Shown: positions 34,677-43,457 of the stretch, piece after piece | How the letters are laid out: each line of letters opens with the position of its first letter | How positions within the stretch are numbered: position 1 is the stretch's first letter | Source of the DNA: Natronocalculus amylovorans | GTDB lineage: Archaea; Halobacteriota; Halobacteria; Halobacteriales; Haloferacaceae | DNA length: 64,000 bases | Assembly: GCF_023638035.1 (NCBI RefSeq) | Contig: NZ_JAKRVX010000009.1 | Location: forward strand, 40,328-104,327 | Reading direction: 5' to 3' | Program-made: the position numbers and the translations under genes | The notes under the pieces: generated by a model | The model's input: the letters and a program-made list of their open reading frames with translations, nothing else | The model's database searches: none | Told to the model about the DNA's origin: nothing

Positions 34677-35265
34677 ACCTGTCAACGAAACCGCATCAGC
34701 GCACAAACAGTTCAATCTGACGCAACGATGGCGGTTCGACGGCGCAAGTTTCGTACGGATCGCCGGTCTGCTCTGGGTCGTCGCCGCTGGCTGGTTCGTG
34801 GCTGGTGACATGGGATTTGTGCTCGGGGCAGGGCTGCTCGCAGTCGGACTCGTTTCGCGACCAGTAGTCACTGTAGCGGTCGCACATACGGCGCTATTAG
34901 CGGTTATTACTGATATTGGGAGCACTGGGAGCCTTGCCGAACTCGCACTCTTCGAAATCGGTTTGATAACTGTACTTGTTACCGAGCGCCCAATGAATCT
35001 CACTGTGAGCGCACTAACTGTCGGTGCCGCGGTCGCTTTGGCGACCAGTTTCGCGGCGATCGTCATGGAAGCGGGGATACTCGCCGGGAGCGTCTCGATC
35101 GTGCTCGGTTTCGCTGCAATCACTTACGTGCTCTATCGATACGAGACGTTTTGGCTGTTGGCTGCCGATGATTTGGAGGACACACCGCGGATCGAAGATC
35201 AACGATCGCCTACGGAGCAGGGGGTATCCGAACAAAAAACGACCGGTGGAGGAGAAACAACATGA
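34669..35265 (+). CDS. Multi-pass membrane protein of the MoxR/DUF58 operon
   Basis: A 198-residue, mostly hydrophobic protein with about six helices (for example IAGLLWVVAAGWFVAGDMGF, LLAVGLVSRPVVTVAVAHT and VSIVLGFAAITYVLYRYETF) and an acidic C-terminal tail. It overlaps the DUF58 gene at its start by eight bases and the next gene by four (ATGA), so all three are translationally coupled. Haloarchaeal MoxR loci commonly carry such a protein; no activity is known. Confidence 0.75.
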   Translation: MAKPVNETASAHKQFNLTQRWRFDGASFVRIAGLLWVVAAGWFVAGDMGFVLGAGLLAVGLVSRPVVTVAVAHTALLAVITDIGSTGSLAELALFEIGLITVLVTERPMNLTVSALTVGAAVALATSFAAIVMEAGILAGSVSIVLGFAAITYVLYRYETFWLLAADDLEDTPRIEDQRSPTEQGVSEQKTTGGGETT

Positions 35266-36203
35266 GTCCATCCAATTCGACAGCCTACAATGGAGATCGC
35301 AGTATCGAGGACACTGAGTATAATCAGGAGGAACTTGTCGCCCAACTTGAGCTGCTGAGCGCAGAGAATCGTCGACTTCGTAGGTCAGTTTCCGACGCGA
35401 GACGGCATCACTACCGCGGAATCGCAGCTGGGCTGTTCATTATAGGCGTAATCTGCGGAGTGCTGGGTTTTGGGACTACGGCGGGTTCGGACGTCCTCTT
35501 CGCGCTGGCAGGGATAGGCGTCTTCGGTGGCATGTTCACCTACTTTTTGACGCCCGATCGGTTCATCTCCGCGGACCTCGGAGAACGAGTGTACGCCGCC
35601 ACTGCGACGAGTTATGAACGCATCTGCGCCGATCTCGGACTGTCCGCCCGCCGAGTGTACGTGCCGTTAGACCGACCGAACAACGATTCGGTATCCAAAA
35701 AAATGGTAGGCGATAAGCCGACCAGATTGGCACTGGACGACGTTCGACTATTCATCCCCCAGCGAGCCGAAGTAGAGGTACCGGACGAAGCCACACTTCG
35801 TGAGAATGCGTTTGTCGTAGACGCTCGAAACCAAACACATGGCCTCTCGGTGCTCCCGACCGGGAGCGGGCTGTACGATGCGTTTATGAACTCACTCGAT
35901 GGATCACTCGAAGACGAGCCGAGAGAACTCTACCGCCAACTCTCGGATTGCGTCGTCGAGGACTTCGAACTCGCACGGTCGACCACTGTCGATCTCGATC
36001 GAGAACGCGGTCGTATGTCGGTTGAATTCGCCGACGCGCTATACGACGGTCGGGCACGGTTCGACCACCCGATCGCATCATTCTTTGCGGTTGGCTTAGC
36101 GAACGGGCTCAATCTACCGATTGAGACGACGATTACGAACACTGCTCCACTCTCGGTTACGCTTCGGTGGGACGACGAGCCGACACCAGAAACTCACAAC
36201 TGA
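35262..36203 (+). CDS. Membrane-anchored protein of the MoxR/DUF58 operon
   Basis: A 313-residue protein. An N-terminal coiled-coil-like stretch (ELVAQLELLSAENRRLRRSV) precedes two helices (GIAAGLFIIGVICGVLGFG and VLFALAGIGVFGGMFTYFLT) and a soluble C-terminal domain of about 200 residues (ERVYAATATSYERICADLGL). It overlaps the preceding gene by four bases. It is recognisable as a conserved component of haloarchaeal DUF58/DUF4129 loci, but I cannot assign a function. Confidence 0.72.
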   Translation: MSPSNSTAYNGDRSIEDTEYNQEELVAQLELLSAENRRLRRSVSDARRHHYRGIAAGLFIIGVICGVLGFGTTAGSDVLFALAGIGVFGGMFTYFLTPDRFISADLGERVYAATATSYERICADLGLSARRVYVPLDRPNNDSVSKKMVGDKPTRLALDDVRLFIPQRAEVEVPDEATLRENAFVVDARNQTHGLSVLPTGSGLYDAFMNSLDGSLEDEPRELYRQLSDCVVEDFELARSTTVDLDRERGRMSVEFADALYDGRARFDHPIASFFAVGLANGLNLPIETTITNTAPLSVTLRWDDEPTPETHN

Positions 36204-36611
36204 CACTCTATCGGATGATAGAGGTTATACGAACTCATCTATTTTGTTCTTATATTAATTGCTGACAGTTCGATTGAAGCCAGTGTTTATGACTGTTTCC
36301 AAGTAGCAGCAATGAACTATGTAAGGATCGCATGTACATCAGCGACAATACTTTTTGATCCGATACATTTGCGTAATTGTCATTCTGGATAGAGTGTACC
36401 ATTGAGCGTTAGGTCATTCGAAGATTACGTGTGAATCCAGGTCTTCCATTCATGCGTAGGAGACCTCCTCAGCGATGTCATCGGAATCTATCCAAACACC
36501 ACGGCATATTTTTAAAACGAACGTACGCGAAAACTGCTCAACGATATCTACGCCGGCAGATGCCGCTACTGGCAGGTAATACGAGATATTCTGACGGGTT
36601 AGCCGAACCGG
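36204..36611. other. Intergenic region, nothing recognised
   Basis: About 400 bases between the end of the DUF58 operon and the 3' end of the methyltransferase at 36612. It holds no supported gene or repeat; terminators for both converging transcripts would lie here, but no clear T-run hairpin is visible. Confidence 0.4.
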
Positions 36612-37283
36612 TTATCTGAAGCACATGAGGGCATATCTGAAGTCCTCACCCCAATAGTCCTGGTCCAAGGGCCGTTCGATCGTTTCTACGAGATCGAATG
36701 ATGAAAAGAGCGAATGATATTCGGAGATGCTGCGGGTGTAAACACGATTTGTGTCTTCGACGGCGCCTATTTTCTCGGCGATGAGTAATTTTCGATTGTT
36801 GCTCGCAACTCTCTCAATCTCTCCAGCGACCTGATCGAGCTGCTCGTTCGGTACTTGCGTCAGCACGCCGAAGGAAACGATTAAATCGAATATTGAATCC
36901 TCGTACGGGAGTTCCTGTGCAAGTACGTTGTGGAACGTGACGTTCGGATACAGCTGCCGTGCATCGTCAAGCAACTCCTTCTCCGGATCGATCGCGTAGT
37001 GATCTGCCGAGCGACGGGCGAGCCATGGGGTCAACCGGCCGTAGCCACAGCCAATTTCGAGGGACTTGGAGGCACGGTACTCGCCGAGGCCGCGCTCAAT
37101 TAGATCAACGTCCGTGAAGAGTTCGTGGCTAAAATCGGGAGGGTCCTTCGACATTGTTACCACGTCGTAATCACAAGTGATTCTGTCCTCCGCACGATAA
37201 TCGCGGTATCGGCGATGAACGTATTTCCACGCTTTGGCTGGTCTTTTGAGCCCTCTTTGGACTTTGTCCAGAAGCATGGCCAT
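36612..37283 (-). CDS. SAM-dependent methyltransferase
   Basis: About 223 residues from ATG 37283. The SAM-binding motif is SLEIGCGYGRLTPWLARRS, then DHYAIDPEKELLDDARQLY and FDLIVSFGVLTQVPNEQLDQ. This is the Methyltransf_11/25 layout. A basic N-terminus (LLDKVQRGLKRPAKAWKYVH) resembles glycan-locus methyltransferases. The ATG at 37283 is preferred to the open frame to 37364, which crosses the intergenic promoter area. It is divergent from the methyltransferase at 37435 across 151 bases. Confidence 0.82.
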   Translation of the reverse strand: MAMLLDKVQRGLKRPAKAWKYVHRRYRDYRAEDRITCDYDVVTMSKDPPDFSHELFTDVDLIERGLGEYRASKSLEIGCGYGRLTPWLARRSADHYAIDPEKELLDDARQLYPNVTFHNVLAQELPYEDSIFDLIVSFGVLTQVPNEQLDQVAGEIERVASNNRKLLIAEKIGAVEDTNRVYTRSISEYHSLFSSFDLVETIERPLDQDYWGEDFRYALMCFR

Positions 37284-37434
37284 CATTACAACCGTAAATA
37301 CGAAAACAGTTGGGGTGGCCTGGTCTGCGTTGGAGGTATCGCGTATACCATCTGATCTATGCACGGAACCAATCCAATACGAGTTCGGAGTAAAACACCC
37401 AAAATTACTTGCACATCACCGTGGTGGTGCTACT

Positions 37435-38160
37435 ATGCAGATACCCCGAAACACGAGCGAAGCTTCCGAGGTGTACTCCAGCGAAGACGCACTTGAGAGC
37501 TATGTAGAACACGCAAAAAAAGGGTTGTTCCCGACGGAAGCCAACCTCGTCGATCGGTACTTTCGGCCGTGCTCAGCACGGGTTCTTGACGTCGGATGTG
37601 GCACCGGACGAACGACGAAACCGCTCACTGACAAAGGGTATGACGTCGTGGGCGTCGATATCAGTCCCGGAATGATTACTACGGCTAAGGATGAACACCC
37701 CGGAGTCGAATTCTACGTCGGGGACGCGACGGCTCTTCCCTTCTCATCAGACAGCTTCGAGTTTGCGCTGTTTCCAGGACTCAATATAGATATATTTCAT
37801 CCAAGGTCGAAGCGCCTGACTGCTCTTCGCGAGGTACGTCGGGTACTGAAGCCCGGCGGTATCCTGATTATCAGCGCCGGCAACAGTCTCTACCTGCTCG
37901 GATCACTGTTTCGCAGGAAGATAGAATTATTTTTCAGGTTTTACGTCAGAAATGGAAATTATAAACGGTTGTTTAAATCATACAAAAGAGACCATCAAGA
38001 ATGGGGGCTAGATAGACACTTTTCGACCCCGTTACGCCACGTTCACGAGTTTCGGAAATGCGGGTTTTCGATCGAAAAGATCGGAAAGCGTGAATTTCCA
38101 GCTCGGTACGTTGAAAAAGACATGTACTACGTGCTGAGAAAGTCGGGGGAACGGAAATAA
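37435..38160 (+). CDS. SAM-dependent methyltransferase
   Basis: A 241-residue enzyme from ATG 37435. Motif I VLDVGCGTGRTTKPLTDKGY, motif II VGVDISPGMITTAK, GDATALPFSSDSFEFALF and VRRVLKPGGILIIS are all present. The C-terminal third is basic and may be membrane-peripheral (YRNGNYKRLF-like). It resembles small Methyltransf_11 enzymes of glycan or lipid pathways. The start at 37435 is supported by a normal N-terminus (MQIPRNTSEASEVYSSED); the longer frame overlaps the divergent gene. Confidence 0.84.
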   Translation: MQIPRNTSEASEVYSSEDALESYVEHAKKGLFPTEANLVDRYFRPCSARVLDVGCGTGRTTKPLTDKGYDVVGVDISPGMITTAKDEHPGVEFYVGDATALPFSSDSFEFALFPGLNIDIFHPRSKRLTALREVRRVLKPGGILIISAGNSLYLLGSLFRRKIELFFRFYVRNGNYKRLFKSYKRDHQEWGLDRHFSTPLRHVHEFRKCGFSIEKIGKREFPARYVEKDMYYVLRKSGERK

Positions 38161-38249
38161 AAGTGAAGAATCTGGATTGGATGAATCCACGTATCGGTAG
38201 CTGATATCATTCGATCGGAAGCTCGGCAACTATTCTAAAAAGTAGGACT

Positions 38250-39242
38250 TCACCGAATACGTTTGTACACCTCGGAGACAAAATCCATTCCAGGCATTCC
38301 CTTTTCTATTCGTTTGTACGCTCGAAGCTCTGGATTGAACTTTGCTTTGTACTTCGAAAGTCGTTGAACGTTTGCCCCGTTGAAGTCGTACCATTCAGCA
38401 CCCTTGTCGCGGGCGTTGTTCATTATTGTCCACTCGATGAGGTCGTTTACAGGAATGTCGACGTCTACATCTCCCCACCCTTGCCACCCATAACTCATAT
38501 CTTTGGTTTCTAACGTGATGTGGCCTCCAGCGAACTGATCGGCCACTTTGCATAGATAAACGTTCATCATTCCATCGGGGAGTGCTTCGTAAAGGTCGAG
38601 GAGAAATGACGAAGAAACATTGTATGTAGCATCGTGTTCCTCGTGACGCTGTGTTATCATCTCATTCGTTCGCATCAGGTCCTTCTCTTCGCCGACGTAC
38701 ACCTCGTACGCCGCTTCGTCGGTAGATCGGATGTTCTGCCTCGCATCTTTGCTGAAACTCATGAGAAGCTCTTCCTTGGTAGGTCGGAGGTCAACAAAAT
38801 ATGTGAATTTGGTTGTAAGGGTAAAATTGTTCCAAGTGAAGGGGCGAATGTCTGCATAATGAGGTGTCGAAAAGAAATGCGTAAAAATCAGACTGTTAGC
38901 TTCGGCGAACATTTCCAAGCAACTATCAATAAATCTGTAGTTAGTTCGCTCCCTTTGACGTTGTTTTCCTCGCTCCGAATTTATTAGGGCAGGTCCCAGG
39001 TAAGGAATCTTTACGTTAGGTGGCGGGGAGAACGCAGCGCTAAACGGACCCTTCGAAACAATGAAAATTGGAAAGATTCCAACGGGTTCCTTATTTTTAA
39101 CTCCGACATATGGATGTAACGTGGCGTCAGTGTGATCCTCAATCACTTCTAGCGACTCATAACGGTGAAATGGAGTCGACTGTGAACTCCGCTCAACCAA
39201 CTCGTTCCATTTATCGGGCTTCGATAGCTCAAATATATCCAT
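38250..39242 (-). CDS. FemAB/GNAT-like peptidyl- or acetyltransferase (copy 1)
   Basis: About 330 residues. The N-terminal WNELVERSSQSTPFHRYESL and the C-terminal GAEWYDFNGANVQRLSKYKA then FNPELRAYKR follow the BioF2/FemAB GNAT fold, in which the protein acylates a polymer or lipid-linked sugar, often from an aminoacyl-tRNA. It is clearly homologous to the protein at 55629-56627. The ATG at 39242 is chosen over an earlier TTG-type start. It is convergent with the methyltransferase at 37435, and lies inside a MoxR locus in which it does not belong by function. Confidence 0.75.
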   Translation of the reverse strand: MDIFELSKPDKWNELVERSSQSTPFHRYESLEVIEDHTDATLHPYVGVKNKEPVGIFPIFIVSKGPFSAAFSPPPNVKIPYLGPALINSERGKQRQRERTNYRFIDSCLEMFAEANSLIFTHFFSTPHYADIRPFTWNNFTLTTKFTYFVDLRPTKEELLMSFSKDARQNIRSTDEAAYEVYVGEEKDLMRTNEMITQRHEEHDATYNVSSSFLLDLYEALPDGMMNVYLCKVADQFAGGHITLETKDMSYGWQGWGDVDVDIPVNDLIEWTIMNNARDKGAEWYDFNGANVQRLSKYKAKFNPELRAYKRIEKGMPGMDFVSEVYKRIR

Positions 39243-39433
39243 AGGTATTATTAATAAAATCACCGTAGCGCCTATTAGTATTGACGGCAGTCACGTCCGG
39301 CCGACCCGTCCGTAGAAATAACATTCAATCAATACATTCACACAAAGTGTTACTTATGTATATCTGTAATGAATGGCAGACCTGATGCGTTGGCTTGCGA
39401 TGAATTTCCTGTGCGATACACCGGCCGCTCGGG

Positions 39434-40507
39434 TTAATCGTCGGCCGACGCGAATTCAACCTCTGCACCAGGGGCGGGGAGCGATTCAAGTAACCCATTT
39501 AAAATTGCGCTAGTCGACTGATCGCTCAGCCTGGCATCTGTGTTGCGTACGATTCGGTGCATCAACACTGGTTCAACGAGTGTTTTGATATCATCAGGCA
39601 GGACGTAATTCCGGCCGTGGATTGCGGCGCGCGCTTTACTCGCATTGAGGAACGCGAGACTGGCCCGGGGCGAACCGCCGTGTTCGACACTTGGATCGTC
39701 CCGGGTTCCATGAACAATATCAAGAATGTACTCTCTGATCGGGTCTGCGACGTGTACGTCTGCGACTACTTCGCGCGCTGCGTGTACCGACGCCGGGCCA
39801 ACAACCGGTTCGACGGTCTGTGGCCCAATATTGGGATCGGTGTCGAATCGATCCAACAGCGTAGTTTCGTCCTGACGATTTGGCAGCTCAACAATATATT
39901 TCAGAGAAAACCGATCGCGCTGGGCCTCCGGCAGTTCAAAGGTTCCTTCCATTTCGATCGGATTCTGCGTCGCGATTACGAGAAACGGGACCGGGAGTGG
40001 TAGCGTATCCCCTTCGATTGTCACCTGTCGTTCCTGCATCGCCTCTAGCAGTGCAGATTGTGTCTTCGGTGTTGCACGGTTAATCTCGTCGGCAACGACA
40101 ACGTTCGAAAAGACCGGCCCAGTCCGCAGTTCAAACTCGCCAGTCGCATCTCGATAGATGTGTGTGCCAGTGATATCGGCGGGCAGCACGTCTGGCGTCA
40201 TCTGTATCCGCGTATACTCAAGGCCGATTGCTTGACTGAACGCGTTTGCGATCGTCGTCTTTGCGACCCCGGGGACTCCTTCTAGTAGAACGTGTCCACG
40301 AGTCAAGAGTGCGATCGTCAACCCCTCAATAATCTCCTCATTGCCGACTAACACCGCTCCAACTGACTCTTGCACCTGATCGTAGAACGTCTTAGGATCC
40401 GAAATTAGCGGATCTCCATCGGTGTCGTTCAACTTGCGATTATTTGTCACTGAGTCAGGTATCTGTGCATCTTTCTCGTTTTTATTTTGCCGTTCTGCAT
40501 CGTCCAT
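39434..40507 (-). CDS. MoxR family AAA+ ATPase
   Basis: About 357 residues from ATG 40507. Walker A is LEGVPGVAKTTIANAFS, Walker B VVADEINRATPKTQ, sensor 1 ATQNPIEMEGTFELPEAQRD, and the C-terminal lid domain contains SPRASLAFLNASKARA. MoxR ATPases act as chaperones that insert metals or activate partner proteins with a VWA/DUF58 domain. Its normal partners, DUF58 and DUF4129, lie about 3-9 kb away, separated by a methyltransferase/FemAB block, and DUF4350 is directly upstream. Confidence 0.9.
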   Translation of the reverse strand: MDDAERQNKNEKDAQIPDSVTNNRKLNDTDGDPLISDPKTFYDQVQESVGAVLVGNEEIIEGLTIALLTRGHVLLEGVPGVAKTTIANAFSQAIGLEYTRIQMTPDVLPADITGTHIYRDATGEFELRTGPVFSNVVVADEINRATPKTQSALLEAMQERQVTIEGDTLPLPVPFLVIATQNPIEMEGTFELPEAQRDRFSLKYIVELPNRQDETTLLDRFDTDPNIGPQTVEPVVGPASVHAAREVVADVHVADPIREYILDIVHGTRDDPSVEHGGSPRASLAFLNASKARAAIHGRNYVLPDDIKTLVEPVLMHRIVRNTDARLSDQSTSAILNGLLESLPAPGAEVEFASADD

Positions 40508-40639
40508 AGTTTCTGTCGTTCCTAGAAATTCATGCGGTCGAGAATCATGCAATCGGTTGTTCTGATCACCGATATAGGATCCAATTTCGTTTGGTCCGAA
40601 TGTGTATAATTTATTTATCAGGTGTTAACCCGAGTACCG

Positions 40640-41773
40640 TTACTCCTCATCCAATTCTTCTCGACGGTGTAATATCGAAGCTACCACGCGGTTAATTTGT
40701 TTACTATTCCAGTTCGGATATTTGTTCTGTAGCTGAACTCGTAAAACCTCCGGTTCTACCGCAGCAGGTAGCTGCTCAATAGCTGTTGCCTCATCCACGA
40801 CAGCTCGTTTCTTCGATCGTCGTCGATTCGAACGGCTGTACAACCCCCCACCGTAGGCTACGATGATGACAGCAATTACCCCAACGATTGCAGCGACAGT
40901 TGGCACATTTTGGAGCGTAACCATTGCAGAAACAAGTGGTGGGTGAGACGCGCCGTGACTGTAATCGAGCAGCACCTGCTCGCCGCTACCCACAAGATTG
41001 TTCGCAAACAACCTATTATCTGGTTCGTCGATCATCGCGTTGATGAAGATGCTCGGGTCACCGATGGCGATGACGGTCCCGTCACCGACGGATTCGACTG
41101 TCACGACTGAGTGATTACCGATCGCTTCGTCGTCGCTCAGCGATCCACTACCGTCTCGGTCGAGGTATCCAAACGAAGATGTAGTGACGATCGGTATTGC
41201 GCCGTTTGACTGGACCGCGGTGCCATAATTCAATGTGATTCGATCGACGTTCCGGACGGTTGGGTGACTATCGACGTTGTTCGCGACCGGCATCGCGGGT
41301 GAACGAAAGTAGTGTTGCTCATCTCTGAGCACTGCGCCGTCGAACCGCGCATTCGCTCCAACCTCCACCAGAAGTTGATTCCCATGCGAGCCAAAGCTAT
41401 CGGCAACGACAAGCGTTCCCCCATCTTCAACGAACGTTCGAACCTGCTCCGTTTCCGTCTCGTCATATTCGGACTCGGGAGCGATCACAATCGCCGTTGC
41501 AGTGTCGGCTTCCAGTGTGTCGTAGTGTCCAGTAGTCGTCCCGACGGTGAGTTCGCTCCGTTCGTCGGCCATTTCTCTGAACTCGCTAGTTCCGTCCCAG
41601 CCGGGATTGTACGCGCCGAAGCCCGCTGTCGTCATACTCATGAGCACGATAGCGGTGAGAACGAGCGCAATTGTGAGCCCAACGAACAACAGTTTTGGAT
41701 ACGACCAACCGAACGGCCGAGAGACGGATGTTTTGAGACGGGTTCGAGCACCACCTCGGTCGATACCTCGCAC
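40640..41773 (-). CDS. DUF4350 membrane-anchored protein
   Basis: A 377-residue protein. An N-terminal helix (LLFVGLTIALVLTAIVLMS) is followed by the exported DUF4350 domain (GYNPGWDG-type start, then VRTFVEDGGTLVVADSFG, typical of the family, which has a GATase-like fold), a second helix (VAAIVGVIAVIIVAYGGGLY) and a basic cytoplasmic tail. DUF4350 is a standard companion of MoxR and DUF58. It abuts the small gene at 41774 and precedes the ATPase by about 130 bases. Confidence 0.87.
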   Translation of the reverse strand: MRGIDRGGARTRLKTSVSRPFGWSYPKLLFVGLTIALVLTAIVLMSMTTAGFGAYNPGWDGTSEFREMADERSELTVGTTTGHYDTLEADTATAIVIAPESEYDETETEQVRTFVEDGGTLVVADSFGSHGNQLLVEVGANARFDGAVLRDEQHYFRSPAMPVANNVDSHPTVRNVDRITLNYGTAVQSNGAIPIVTTSSFGYLDRDGSGSLSDDEAIGNHSVVTVESVGDGTVIAIGDPSIFINAMIDEPDNRLFANNLVGSGEQVLLDYSHGASHPPLVSAMVTLQNVPTVAAIVGVIAVIIVAYGGGLYSRSNRRRSKKRAVVDEATAIEQLPAAVEPEVLRVQLQNKYPNWNSKQINRVVASILHRREELDEE

Positions 41774-42046
41774 TCACATCACCTCCGGAAGTACTTCCAT
41801 CGTTCGGCGAAAGATAATATAACTGACGCCCAATAATCCAATTCCGATCACGACCCAGAGCCGCTTTCGCCACCGTGGCGTGACGCTGAATGCGGCTGTC
41901 AGATCGACAATAACGAAGAAGCCGATCAGTGAGATTGTAAAGAGGAACTCCGGCGATAACGCGTCGAGAACGGCTAACAGCAGTACTGCCCCGAGCATCC
42001 ACGCGGTTAACGCGTGTACAAATTGGATTCGACGCGTAGTACCCAT
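41774..42046 (-). CDS. Small membrane protein of the MoxR operon
   Basis: About 90 residues from ATG 42046 (MGTTRRIQFVHALTAWMLGA). Three helices are visible, ending in VVIGIGLLGVSYIIFRR. Its stop lies directly beside the start of the DUF4350 gene, so they are coupled. The longer frame up to 42157 overlaps the end of the epimerase region and is not used. Similar short proteins occur at this place in haloarchaeal MoxR loci. Confidence 0.7.
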   Translation of the reverse strand: MGTTRRIQFVHALTAWMLGAVLLLAVLDALSPEFLFTISLIGFFVIVDLTAAFSVTPRWRKRLWVVIGIGLLGVSYIIFRRTMEVLPEVM

Positions 42047-42160
42047 GAATTCACTATCGAGACAATGGCTTACTAAACTGTCGACTCTCCCGATATGCGA
42101 CGTATTCGATCCTCTCATCGACCGTTGGGATACGCAGGAGTTCATCGACGAAGTCACGAG

Positions 42161-43147
42161 TTAGGATTTCAGGACGAGCGGTTCGTACCATTCTCGATTC
42201 ACCTCGTACCAGTCGATGAATTTCCGCACGCCCTCGCGGATCGAGAGTGTCGGCTCGTAGTCGATCAGATCGCTCGCCTTTGTGATGTCAGCGTGAGTGT
42301 GCTCGGCATCCCCAGCGTGACGATCGGCGTACTTGAGATCCAGCGACGGATCGATCTCATCGCGCACCACCTCTGCCAGCGTGTGAATATCAATGTTGTC
42401 TGTCGATCCGATGTTCAACACCTCACCATCTGCGCCGCCGTCAGTTAACAAGGTTCGATTCGCTTGGATGACATCGGTGATATACGTAAAGTCGCGCGTC
42501 TGTTCACCTGTTCCGTAGATTATCGGGGGATTCCCCTTGGTACAGCGGGAGACGAAGTTTGAGATTGCCATGTTGGGTCGCATTCGCGGGCCGTACACGG
42601 TGAAGTACCGAAGCGAAACTGTCGGCAGCCCGTACACTTCGTTGAAAACGCGTACATAGCTCTCCGCCGCAAGTTTCGAGACGCCGTACGGAGAGACGGG
42701 AGTCGTAGGATGTTCCTCATCGTACGGGAGGTACTCAGGTTTGCCGTAGACAGATGAGGACGACGCGTTGATCACGCGCGTTACGTCCGCGTCGCGGGCG
42801 GCTTCAAGGATTGTCAGCGTGCCGTCGACGTTGATTCGGTTTGGCTTCGTCGGGTTCTCGACGCTGGTTCGGACACCCGCCTGAGCCGCCTGATGGTAGA
42901 CTATGTCTATGTCTGTGATGAGTTCTCGAACTATCTCGGGGTCGGTGACGCTCCCATGAACGAATTCGTAGCTTCCGTCGCTTTCGTGAGACGCCTTGCG
43001 GGCGGTTTCGACATTGTGCTGTTTAATGCCAATATCATAGTACGGTTCTAGGTTATCAAGCACGGTCACTTCGTGGCCGTTACGTGCGAAAGACTCTGCG
43101 AGGTGACTGCCGATGAAACCGGCCCCGCCGGTAACGAGGATACGCAT
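42161..43147 (-). CDS. NAD-dependent nucleotide-sugar epimerase/dehydratase
   Basis: A 328-residue extended short-chain dehydrogenase. It has the NAD site VTGGAGFIGSHLAESF and the catalytic YGVSK motif (SPYGVSKLAAESYV), with a preceding Ser in SSSSVYG. The sequence best fits UDP-glucose/UDP-GlcNAc 4-epimerase-like enzymes (GalE/WbpP type) and related decarboxylases; which sugar it acts on is not readable. A TATA-like box about 25 nt upstream marks a leaderless start at ATG 43147. It faces the flippase gene across 310 bases and so belongs to the glycan locus. Confidence 0.83.
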   Translation of the reverse strand: MRILVTGGAGFIGSHLAESFARNGHEVTVLDNLEPYYDIGIKQHNVETARKASHESDGSYEFVHGSVTDPEIVRELITDIDIVYHQAAQAGVRTSVENPTKPNRINVDGTLTILEAARDADVTRVINASSSSVYGKPEYLPYDEEHPTTPVSPYGVSKLAAESYVRVFNEVYGLPTVSLRYFTVYGPRMRPNMAISNFVSRCTKGNPPIIYGTGEQTRDFTYITDVIQANRTLLTDGGADGEVLNIGSTDNIDIHTLAEVVRDEIDPSLDLKYADRHAGDAEHTHADITKASDLIDYEPTLSIREGVRKFIDWYEVNREWYEPLVLKS

Positions 43148-43457
43148 GCTCACTCCATCCGCACCAGCAAATAAAAATTCACCGGATATTTCCGCTGTTG
43201 TGGAGATCCAACTTCAACCGAAAGTCGATCCGAAGATGGTAATGTTATTAATAATCGGAACTCGAACGTTATGGATAGTTATCGATGACCTTTCGATCAC
43301 CGCAAATGGCGATTATAGACTCTACCGGACCGCCGCATTCCCCAACAGTCGCGCTGAGATATTGCCAGTGTCTCAACTTACAGCGAGCAATCGATCAATG
43401 TAGCAATTTGGGGTGTACCTGGGTGCGGACACTAAAACGGATAACGAGATGTGATCG
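43148..43457. promoter_or_regulatory. Divergent promoter region between epimerase and flippase
   Basis: About 310 bases between divergent starts. For the epimerase, TTTTTATTTG on the minus strand (43168-43177) lies about 25 nt before ATG 43147. No equally clear TATA box precedes the flippase ATG at 43458. No regulator-site palindrome is obvious. Confidence 0.45.
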
